Positions 26,201 to 38,200 of a stretch of 60,668 nt of DNA are shown here, one piece after another. The notes below the pieces were generated by a model. The model was not told the DNA's origin. It was given only the letters and a program-made list of their open reading frames with translations, and ran no database searches. Positions within the stretch are counted from its first letter, which is position 1. Each line of letters starts with the position of its first letter. The position numbers and the translations under genes were made by a program. The DNA comes from Acanthaster planci (Eukaryota; Echinodermata; Asteroidea; Valvatida; Acanthasteridae), in contig NW_019091704.1 of the NCBI RefSeq assembly GCF_001949145.1, positions 54,167-114,834 on the forward strand. Reading direction: 5' to 3'.

Positions 26201-29200
26201 CCTAGAACCCAACAATTTTTTGGTTTCCAGTGCGATAGTTGATAGTCTTGTCTTCTGGCTATGAGTGTACGAATATCTTGTCAGTATCTTGCGAATTGCC
26301 AGAATGACAAACGGAACTTCTTGTATTCTACCGACATGGGACGTTCTTGTTTATCAGAACCCACGCATCGAATGTTGATATTCGCTTAAAGCAGAATGAC
26401 AACACTCAGAAAGTGTGATCTGAGCTTATCAGGGGATTTATTTTCAAGGAAACTTAAATTGTTCAACACTGACCGGGGTAATTATAATTTTTCACCAAAG
26501 TGTGATGTAATTTGTTGTTACGTTCTGTTGTTCCGCGGGGCCAATGACCTAACGGATGCGGTAGATAATCTCAACAAAATGAATAGAATCACCAATCTGT
26601 CGGATACATCATTGGTGTTACTCCTGAAAATTTTAGATCTATCTGCGAGGCAGTTCTACTGGCAACTATGCACGTGACTTGCGTTTATGTTTGTCGCTTC
26701 ACAACTCACGCATACGGACAACGACGCGCCCTGAAAATGTGTCCGTAATGCGCCAGTTCGGTATTTCAAAACGCAAAGTCTTTCAGCAACAAAGACTAGT
26801 ACCAGACCACCGAGCGTGCGTGTAGCTTTTCCCAAATAGCTTCGTACTGAGCATGCGCAGTTGGAATACCGAACTGGCTTATTATGGAACGCGCGTTATT
26901 AAGTCCGGCAGATCATGTCAATGCACATCCCACACTTAATCATTATCACCTGTCCTTGGTGCCCAGTGCTTGTCAGGTGAGATCGTGGATAATTATATAT
27001 ATCAGCCGATAGAATCGACAAGGGAGAAAAAAACGGGATTTGTTTTATTGCGACTGGGATGGCTCATGCAGTAACAGGTTACAAGTTTTATTTTTGTGTA
27101 CAGTCTCCTTTTGACGTGGACACCTATACCTTTGCTTACTGGAAACAGTTTAAGAATAATTACATTCTGTTGATAATGACCACTTTTCTTACAGGCAGTA
27201 CCCGTACAACTGTGATATCATGTGTTGTGTTGTTGAGGTACCATGCATGATAACTTGCGAGAAAGGTCGCTTCTTGATCTGGAATTTAAGTTATCCCTGG
27301 GATAGATGTTACAGAAACTTAGCATAGTCTTTCTCGTTCCATAGACGATACAGCTGCTGTGACCCCGTGTGCTTCCCAGGGGACATAATCTGGCTTGTGT
27401 CAGGGCAGGGGAATTGCCACATTTGTCCGCTATAAATTGTTCGAGGACTCGCAGCGTTTGAAGCACACGTATGCTGAACCCACCCTACGCCGCATGGGTG
27501 GATGATAAAATTCGATGTGATTTCTCAATTGTGCTTTCTTCAGCAACTTTCTCTGACGGAACAGTTCATTTACGTAGACGGGGGTGTTGCAAACTGTTGG
27601 AATGTTTAAGCAATTATTTCCTAACCGTTTTTCAATTGCAATCTAGGGTTCCCTCATTATATGATCTTCTTTGTTGACAATCTTGCTGTTAGCCCCATTG
27701 TGACACGAGTCACATCTGAAGAAATGCGCAGTTTGATCTTTGACACCCGGCTTAAAGGCTACAAATTGAGGCCTACCACCATCCATTCATATTCGTTAAC
27801 CGCGGATTTTTGATGCGCCCCAAGTCAAGTTGTGCATGTACAGTACACATACATCTATTTGTCCTACGATACGTGCAGATATTTCGTGTCTGCTGAACTT
27901 TTGAACACAACTATCTTGCGGGAAGCATAATTGGGTATCCCTACCCTAGTCAGCCATACTGTTTGCCCAAATTAAAGGTGGGGCTTTTCCGCTATTACAA
28001 AATATTCTTAGTTTGCACTTATTGTTATCTGCGCGGATGGGGGGGGGTTTCAGGGTGAGGTCACCCCACCTGCTCGGATAACCAAACCAAACCAACCCAA
28101 CCAACAACCATTCCATTCCATTAAAAATATCTGACAAACTATAACCCCGAGAAATTCCTGGTTCCGCCCCTGTGGCAAGGAACTTTACAACTATGACCTT
28201 ATAATTCATGCCCCGTTTTCTTTTCCCCAAGGGATTTCAAAACGGTGCAGAAGCTGAGAGAAGAAAAGAGAGACGAAGAGTCGGAAAGACAAAGAGGGAG
28301 TAAGAAAAATGAAAGAAAAAAAATTGAAAGAAAATGAGCGTGAAAAGGCAAAATCTGAACGCCTACAAAGCAACATCTATTGTTCGTGTCAAAAGTTATC
28401 ACGAGCAATATAACTTCACTGTCTTACCGTTAAAGTTCAATTAGATTTGTGGTCTGACTCCGAAATCTTATTTTGGTATCGTATCAAATTGAATATGCTA
28501 ACTCAATGTAATGTTATGTAGAGTTCGAAGCCCAGTGATGTAAAAGCTGCACAGTCAAAATTCATACGACTGGGAACGAACGCTATAATATTCTTAGAAC
28601 GCAGCTGATCCAAGGTAATTTGAACCTTCTCACTTGTAGCCGGTATGCGGCGCAAATACGTGGTGTTCACATAAAAAGTATAGTAAGGTTTTTAAAAATA
28701 GCGTAACTGAATATTTTAAATATACCGTAATATTCGGCATACAAGCCACGGCTTATACGTTGATTCTCAAGCTCAAGGTGACCACGATTCTGCATATTAA
28801 TGAGTCAATCTCCAGTCATTATGTACCCTCAGGAAGTTCTGGCAAATATCCACATTTCGGGTGTTCCAAAGGGGTTGAAATAAATGTATTTTGTTAAGTT
28901 TGTTCAGTATTAAAAACTACGGTGTACAAGTCTTACATGCAACATTTGGTTCGCGACAGACATGTAACTTTTCAAACTTGTTTTCCAAAGCACGTTGTGA
29001 TAGGCCTTTGTATATAAAAATATTTGTTCACAGTGCCAAAAAGTTCCACTTTTTGGTTTGAACCCCCCCCTCTCTGGTCAGGCAACGGGCCTGCCATATA
29101 TAAACCAGTGTTACCATTACAGTGATTTTTATCTCGGTATGCTTTTTATGTGGAAACCCTTTACATCACAATCGAGAGCTGGATTCCCGCTGGGTTGGGA

Positions 29201-32200
29201 ACCATTTTGAGTGGGCCAGCGGTTTTGCTGTTTGCCTGTACAGAAGCATAGAAAGGCCACAAGTCCCGGCTGCTCCACAGCAAACGCGAAATGTTACATT
29301 TTAAGTACAAGGTGGAAACCTGTTCGATAAGAATTACATCATGACTGTACAATAATGATAGTGTCACTTACTACACAAAAACAGGAGCATTTCATAGGAA
29401 GAGTCGAAGGCCAAACGAGGAATCCTCAACTCAATCCTCACTCGGTCCGTCAAGGTGACGTTATACCCCACGAGAACGCTGACAAGACACACTCTTAGCG
29501 TGGTATCCTGAGGGGAAATGATCAGATTTCAAAAGGCATCGTTTTTTTAGAAACCTAATAGAAAAACCTAATAGAAAACAGAGCTAGTAACTCGCCGCCG
29601 CGAGATAGTATTGTTACCATCAGAAATGATGCTTATGTGGGGTACATAATGTTATGCGGCTTGGGAAAACTGCGCGCTTGTATCACCAATTTGTGCAGTA
29701 ATTTCAAAACCTACAGTGTATTAGTGAGCAAATCGATGTGAAATGGACACTGCTTACAATGTGTCAGATAAAATAGCTACACGAAGCTGCGATTTAATCA
29801 CCCAGTGTTTTTTTTCCGCATACGTATCTTGTACGCATATACCATTTCCAAAGGTGTGAGATACCTCTGAAAAAAAGATGCACGTGGCCCTTACACACTT
29901 TTGTTTCCGCTCTGAGCGGAACAAAAGAGGGCGTATTTTTTTGTATTCACCGTATAGGCGCGTCACGAGGCGCGCATTTATATGCGCGTTTGACGCAGAG
30001 CACGCGTAACTAATTTATTGGGTGCGTTCGATTAGCTTCCCTGAACACACCTGTGTTATACGGAAGGGAAGCCTCGAAATGAGGGTAATCGAACGCTGCA
30101 GTGTACTCGCCAAGGCATTCTGGGAAAAAGATCAAGTCCCCGCCACGTTCCATCATGTACGTCCATGCTCAAACAGTCCATCCGTTACGTCATTTCACTC
30201 GGGCAGCCTCCAGAGACCCGCTCGCCAGCTGGGGTAGTAGTGGCTGACACCAAGGCAGGCACGAGAATCACGTGATGGCTAAACGAACATTCTCGTGTAA
30301 GTTTGACTTAAACGTGTAAGCTAATCGATCGCATCCATTGCAGCACGTATAGTCTTTGCGTACACACAGAACGCGTGCAAGAACCTAATTGTAACCACCT
30401 GTCTTTCTTTCGTCGATTAAGGGTGCTCTTCCGCTCGGAGCGGATTCTGGCACCATAGAGCTATATATAAGTGACACAAAACTCTTGGACGGGTGGTAGG
30501 CGCGTTACATGCCCCTTCGTCCAAACGCACGCCCGCGTCAATCTGAAGAATGTGCGCTTGAGTGCAGTATTCCATCTGAGCTGAAGTGCACCCCCATTTA
30601 GCGAAAGAAAGACGTGGTTACAAGCGGGAATAAATTAGTTACGCGTACTCAGCGTGCTCCGTGTCAAACGCGCATATACTTGCTCACCTCATGGCGCGCC
30701 TATGTGCGAGTATCAAAAAACACGCCCTCTTTTGTTCCGCTCGGAGCGGATAGAGATCAATGGGTGCCACCGCAGCTGTTGTGGCGGCTAATGAACGCCC
30801 AGAAACGAATGGAATACACACTTGTTGGTTCAGTTCGCGCGTAGATCTCTTTTAGTAGCCTTGTTCCCATGGGTACAATCTTGCCGAGCAATAATCTGGT
30901 TCCCTGCCCAACGATTCCCTGACGACTCTTGATAAAAAATCTTAGGTCAGGCATCACCCACGGATATAAATTTATAGATATGACGCAAGGGTCAGGGGTC
31001 ACAAGTTGAGAGCCCGGGTATTTCTGATTTCATTACAGTGGTGCACCCTGTATTCGTGGGCATTTGCTAGTCGTCAGGTCCTGGTTCTTCTTGGATTCTC
31101 CTCTACGGGGATTACCGAGGACACCCTCGATTTCAGTTTAAAGTCAGATATTGTGGGATCAATAGCTGCTATTGGGATACGGGCATGACGGGAGTTTAGG
31201 TTCAACAGCTAAGCCTAACTACCTGGCCGGGGATAGAGGGATCCTAATACGACGCTTTTAGCGTCGATCTGCGCACCTCCGCGTTTGAAAACGAGGCTGT
31301 ATGTGTCAGTTTCAATTCTTAATACGGTTTCGGTGCGGATTTGCGCAGACGGCGCTAATGTGAAATCCCTCTATTACCGAACATCGACGGTATTATCCGA
31401 ACATGCCAAATGATGCGACTTCGAAATATGTCAGCTATATCCATAAAACTGGAGGAATAGAGGGATTTCAATTAGCGCCGTCTGCGCATACCGCGTTGAA
31501 ATCGAAGCTCTCTATGGGTGCGTTCGATTAGCTTACACGTGTAAGTCAAACTTACGAGAGAGCGTTCGTTTAGCCATCACGTGATCCTCGTGCCTGCCCT
31601 GGTGTCAGCCACTACTACCCCAGCTGGCGAGTGGGTCTCTGGAGGCTGCCCGAGTGTAATGACGTCACAGATGGACTGTTCGTGCATGGACGTACATGAT
31701 GGAACGTGGCGGGGACTTAACCTTTTTCCCGGAATGCCTTGGCGAGTACACTGCAGCGCCCGATGACCCTCATTTCGAGGCTTCCCTTGGTGTAACACTG
31801 GTGGATTCACGGAAGCTAATCGAACGCACCCTGTGTTGAACTTCATCGCGCGCGCCCGCGGAGTCGACACAGTACATGCAGTATCCCGTTCGTATATAAG
31901 TGTGACACCACTTCAGTTTTAACCACGCCCACTGCACATGATACACGACCATCGCAGGTACGTTAGTTCGCGGTCAATTGTCGTTATTTTTTCTGCTGAT
32001 TTTACATGTCGAGTCATCCTGAAACACTCTTCCACAAAAATTTGCAGCCTGAAAAGTCTGAATTTAACATATTTTTATGTATTTGTGTCTTGACTCCTTA
32101 CTTTCAATCGTCTGATCGTATTAAGAACCGAAACTGACACATGCAGCCTCGTTTTCTAACGCGGAAGTGCGCAGATCGACGCGAAAAGCGTCGTATTGGG

Positions 32201-35200
32201 ATCCCTCTATTCCTTCAGTCTAGGTCAGGTGGGCAATGGGACCTTTGGGGGTTCCGTGTCCCAATTCAAGGAAAATTCTCCGCCAGGCGGAGGCGCACAA
32301 AAAGTACCCCCAGAGATTGTTTCGAAAAGAGGGGTCTGTTTGGGCCAAGATATGGTGGGATTGTGTCAGTATGGCCCAGGATCATCTCTGTAGATTCAGG
32401 GGAACCCATCTGGGGGCAAAGTAGACAAAAATCGGATTGAAAATTAGTCAGAAGAGCCCGGGGAAGGTGAGGGATGTCATTTGAAAAATGGCCGCTGGGA
32501 GGGCTTGGCAACATTTACTTTTTGGGAGGTGAGTTTGTTTTGGGCGGATAATTAAAAAATTCATTGGTTAACCCTCTAAAAATTGAAAATCAAATNNNNN
32601 GAGTTTGCTCCCCCCCCCCCCTTTAGCACGAGTTAACCCTCGATTCATACTCCAGCCGTCCAACCGCTCAGGAGTGTACTCTTGTGAACCGAGAGCTCGC
32701 AATGCTCGAACGCACCCTTTATTGGGTGTGGTATCCAGATTACCCGGTAAAGACTGATAGCGCACCTGGCGGTCTGTTCTTCTTGACCCAGGTTTCGTGT
32801 TCTCGCGCTCGAATGGCGGTAACACGACCCAAGAACACTGTTCTTGGAACAGGATTACACACCATCTTGTCGTCAGGATTTTACTCGAACACACGGAAAA
32901 ACCCATGAGATTTGATTTTTGAACAGCCGCAAAAAGTATCGATATGGCTTTATAAAGCCGAAGACAATGGAAAGTTTGGCAAAATTAATGTTAATAATCT
33001 TCCATGACAGAAAGGAATTTTTTAATGGAAAAGAAGTTACCCCAGTTATCCGACATTAACCCTCGAAAAATGCACAAGGACGCTGCCCTCTTGCATGTTC
33101 CTTGCCACAAATACCTACATGTACTACTACTGGCGATAATAACCGGTTGTGTGTTCACGGCGTTCAAGCAGCCGACCCACGAACAACAAATCGAGCTGTT
33201 CGTGAACAACCGGGAACAGCCGCCGGAATTCACAGCCATTGATATGAACGAGGAGACCTACGAACGATGTTGCCAGAAGTGAAAGGTCGTTACTGAAATA
33301 CTTTTTTCAACCCATCTCCAGGTGACTTTTCCAAAATATTGCTTCAGGAAGACCAATGTTAAATTCGAACTTGAGTGTTTCCTTTGGATGGTTTCAGTTA
33401 AGAATCTTTCGTCCAAAAATTATTGAACGTGATCAGGTGGTGATTGGATTGCCTTCGCGCACCGCGCCAGGGCTCTGGAAGCGCGCTGCGTGGCATGTAC
33501 GTTCAGGCTAGTAAGATTTAAATAGAGGATTTTTCAGTCACGTAATTTATATTATTAAAAAAAGGTACACGAACCGGAAACGTGCACGCCTTCGAAGTTT
33601 CTCAACATTCTTTCATACGTGGAATTGCCATTAAGCACGTAGGCCTAGCTCAGATGGGCTCCTAGCCCTACAAATAGGGCCGTAGTGGCTCGCTTTTACA
33701 ATCAGTCTCTTGTCTGCCGCCAGCACAGCCCTACTTCATGTTATACCATGCTCCACACGCACAGTAGCAAAGCGCGCGCGCAACTTATTATCTTTGGCAA
33801 TGCTGTGACAATATGAATTATGCATCTACGGCACCTGTCGGGTGCCTAGACTTCCGACACACGAAACGCTGCCTTCTTTTTCAAAATGGCGCTGCCCGTG
33901 GTCGATCCGGTCGGCATTTAAGTTTTAACAGTACTACATGCCGGGGTTTTCGAGGCGCCATAAATCTGAAAATTTACGATTTTAGGTGTAAGTAAAATTG
34001 TCGAGTCGTTCTTATTTCGGAAGATATTAGGATTAAAAGTTTGTGACAATCCTGCAGTTTGGATTTCAGGCATTTAAGACATGCCTTGAAGTAGGGCTGT
34101 GGTGGCGACAGATGAGAGACAGATTGTAAAAGCGAGCCACTACAGCCCTATTTTGGGGGTTAGTGGGCTCCCTGTCAGTCGTAATGAATTGAAGACAACG
34201 TCCAACCTGGGCTAACGTCGGCCCCGATTCGAAAACGCGTGGCTGCACTGACATGATATACTTCTGCCAATGCCTTTGCCCATCATGTTACGTTACGTGC
34301 AAAATCTTAAATCCCACTATTTTGGGGGACTTCAATTAGGACTTGTACTCCAATGTGTTTACCGGGTACGTGCGATGCTAATTTAATCCCCAAGTTAAGG
34401 CACCTTTCCATATGTACGTTTTTGGATGCATATGATGCACTTATGTGTTTCACTTTCACGGACAAAAAAATCAACTCCATTTACATAACACACATTATTG
34501 CCCTAGGAGGAATTTAACGAATACGCAATGCGTGGCGTAAGTGTTGACGCGCATATGGAAAGGCACTTTTACTTTATGCAGGCATTAAATAAAAAGACAA
34601 GATTAGCAGTGTGTGCCATAGATACGGAATAAAAAGACGAGATCAGCAGTGCGTGCATACATGTACGCCCCCATTCACTGTGTGATAATTGTGTGCCATT
34701 TTTGTGGTCCTTCATGGACATGCAAAAGGAACGTAAAGAATACAGCTAAATGTATCTTTCCTCCAGTACGTGACCTGGCACAAGACGCTTGAAGTTGTTG
34801 AAATGAGCATCAAGAATGCGCAGGGTCGTACTCTGGAGTAATAATGCCACTTTCTGTTTCAGTTGCATCCTGCGTTTGTCACGTTGGGGGAACTAAACCT
34901 GCGAGAGTTTACTTCCCGCTGCCCAAAAAATTGACTTTTTTGGCATCTTTTGTCATTGTATGCATAATTTTCACAATATCTCTTAGTTCTCGCATGAGCA
35001 CGAAGCTATTAAGATGCTATACTTTCAGAAAATAGACAATAAAATGAAATTCTTAATCAATTTTGCTTGAGGATTTCATGACAAATGACATATTTTTCAT
35101 CAAAATCGGGCTCATTTCCTGTGTGAATCCTTTTTTGGCATGCAACTCTTAACTTCAACTCATCATATTATTTAACAGGGCCACTGTACGGTTTATTTCC

Positions 35201-38200
35201 AAAACGTGTTTCTTCGGCAAGCCTTTGCCTATCTAATAATGTAAGAATCATTGTGATTGGTTCAGGTAAACACTCTCGTTCCTTTCTTTTAGAAAGACAT
35301 ACCCATCTAAATTTGGCATTACTTGTGGCTCGGCTCGCACTGACGATCCTGTGGGTGCTTGTGCATGGGTGCACAAGCACCTACGTGTACTTGTACACGC
35401 CGTAAACAGGATGTACATGTACATATACTGTACATGGGACCCGGCTCTCTACAGAACTGGGGGAATTCAAGGTCATCTGAGCACAGCAACTTCAGCTGTG
35501 CATTTTGAAGGGGTTCTTATGGCACAAAAGGTTTCCATATGATGCACGTCCTGGTATCTTTCCTCTGGCATGCAAGTGGCCCTCCAGGCAAGACCACACG
35601 TAAACATGCACTGCCTGTGTAGTCTTTTTATTCTATGTCTATGCAGGTTACAGGGGAATGCGTGGGCATGACCATCTAGCTTTTGAAATAAATATGCAGG
35701 TGATTTACTGTAGATTTATGTATATTCGTTCTGAATAGCAAGTCAGCGTTTTCGTATTCTACACCACCAGGGGCTGGTGTAGGAATGCGCATGTGTATGA
35801 ACTTGCCGCATCATGTTGGTTCCCGGCGTGCCTTGTGTGATTTGGGATATTTAAATTAGGACTGTAGTTGATGTGTTTACGCACGATGTAGATTGATGTG
35901 CAGGAGAATACTTCGGCACAAGCGAGTAGCTTTTGAAATATGCTTGCAGTTCATTTTATGTTTATGTGTATAATTGTCCCTGAGCTGAAGTGCACCCTCA
36001 CTGGCGAAAGGAAAACCAGACAGTACTAAGTTTTCCAACCGGGTTCTTGCATGTGTTCGGCGTGCACGCAAAGACCTTGAATTCCAGACTTAATTCGTTG
36101 CATGCCCTTTTGTTCCTGCTTGGAGCAGATAGCCAGTCTGTGTCATTTTCAAATTCTACACCACCAGGGGCTAGCGAAGGAATGCGCCCCGCAGCCTCTG
36201 GAGTTGAGGAGTGCTCTGATGTGTGTTTGATTATCTTTCACAGGACAACTCTGACCTGCGATGGTCTTGTTTGCAGTGTCAAACAGCACTTGTACCTAGC
36301 GCCTGAACGGGGTGCTAGGAAGCGCTGATGGCCTTGCACAGATTTTAGTGAAGGAAACACAAATGTACATTACACAGAGTCACAGTTAATGATGCTCAGA
36401 GCATCGTGGGTAAATTGCTGCCAGGCACGCGAGCTCGCTCAATGTGTTACAGAAGCAGCAGTTATCAATTTGATATTTTTTTCTTTTTCTTTCTCATGGC
36501 TTAAAAGATTCTCAGTACACTATTCGTTCATCCAAAATTGATCAAGATAACCAATGATATGAAATATATCGCCCAAAGATACATGATCAGTAATACTTAG
36601 TGAGAAAATAAATTACTCACACTGTGATTGTACAAAGGCCATGTTTTTGTCATGTAGCCGACACTTTGCTCGTGGCAAAACATTGCCATTGGTGAACCAA
36701 AACTTTAAATAATGCTTCGCTAACAGGAAGTGATAACCTTGCGGTCACCGGTCGCGCAGAATGTAGCCAATCACAGTGCAGGGCACTGGGCAACAAGTGA
36801 AATGTCAAACAAGCGAGACAGTGGGGACAAGGTTAAACAAAAGTCAACTCGTGGAAGCAAATCAATGCACCCAGTCATGGTTGTGCTTTTCAAAAAGTAC
36901 AAAAGTGAAGAATAATTCATAAAGTGTGAGAAATCCCACGCTACCATCAAATCACCAAATACTACATTTAGTACTACGCGATAAATGAAAATACAATCCT
37001 CTTTTCAATGGAAAGAGACAAATTAACATTTTGAACAAATTTTAGGTCATGTTGAAAAACAATCAAAGTGTGATTTTTCTGCAAACTTGGCTGTCTATAA
37101 ATTGTAGCCAATATGAGAGTGGTCTAGGTACAGGTCAAAATACGCTAGTGTATATTATAGACTATCGGTCGACGAGGGCTGTAGTCTACTCTGCATGGGC
37201 TTTACAAAGCAATCACACCGAGGGAGTTCGTATATGTACCTGTGCCCATCGTTCAGCTAGCTACATGTAAAAGAATAGCTACACCATAAATGCATGTCAA
37301 CGTTTTCTTGCACTGAATGATGCCAAGCTGGAAAAAAATGTATGAGGAAAGTGAAAAAAGTTTCAATTGCTCACCTAGTTACCCTTTTCATGAAGATTCA
37401 CCCATGTCGAAAACGGCAGTTTTTTTATTTTGAATTTTTTTCACAATTTTGCTTTAAAGCATCACACTTGACCTTCTTGACATGCTTCCTCATTCAAAAT
37501 TAATGTCAAAATTACATTATTGTTAGGTCAAAATCTCGATAACTGCAGTTTGCATTTTCATGTCACAAAGAGACAAATCTTACTGCCCCTTGTACAAAGT
37601 GTATTGACTGGAAAGCCAACAAGTAGGTTCAGTTTTTCGTTATTAGAAAAAGACACATGAATATGTTACATTCACAGCAGTGCTGCGTACATGTAAACAT
37701 GCATGCCCCTTCCCTGTGGAAACATACATCGAACAAAAAGCATGAAAACGTGGATTTTCGTTTTCACGAATGGATGCGCATTTTTACTTAATTTCGGCTA
37801 ATTAACCACTGTGTTCATTTAATTACTTAGGTCTGGCAAATGTTTACAATGGTGTGCAAAACTATTTGAACACTTGGCACATCGAGACTGAATTAAGTTG
37901 CTTGTACTGAAATGAACCATTTTATCAACATTTATCCAGAGAACCCTAGTAACCAACTTTTCGTTGTGTCTCTTACTCATTATTCTGTAATTCTTTTGCC
38001 CAAATGGATTGCAGTTATCTTTATATACATGTACATTGGTTGAAATTTGAAATTTTTCGTGGTGAAGATGGCAAGTAAAGGCAATAGGTTTGTGGTAGCA
38101 CCATGCAAAATATATTTTGAGAGTAAGTGTGGTTTGAACCAGAGGGTTCTCAACATTTCAGACGGTGTGCTCTGTCGTCAGCAGACTGGCAAGCTTTTGT

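Noticed and set aside
31577-31870. 97-codon minus-strand ORF and its counterpart at 24305-24634
   Set aside because: Both are translations of the MITE A interior; the frames differ between copies and end without shared stops.
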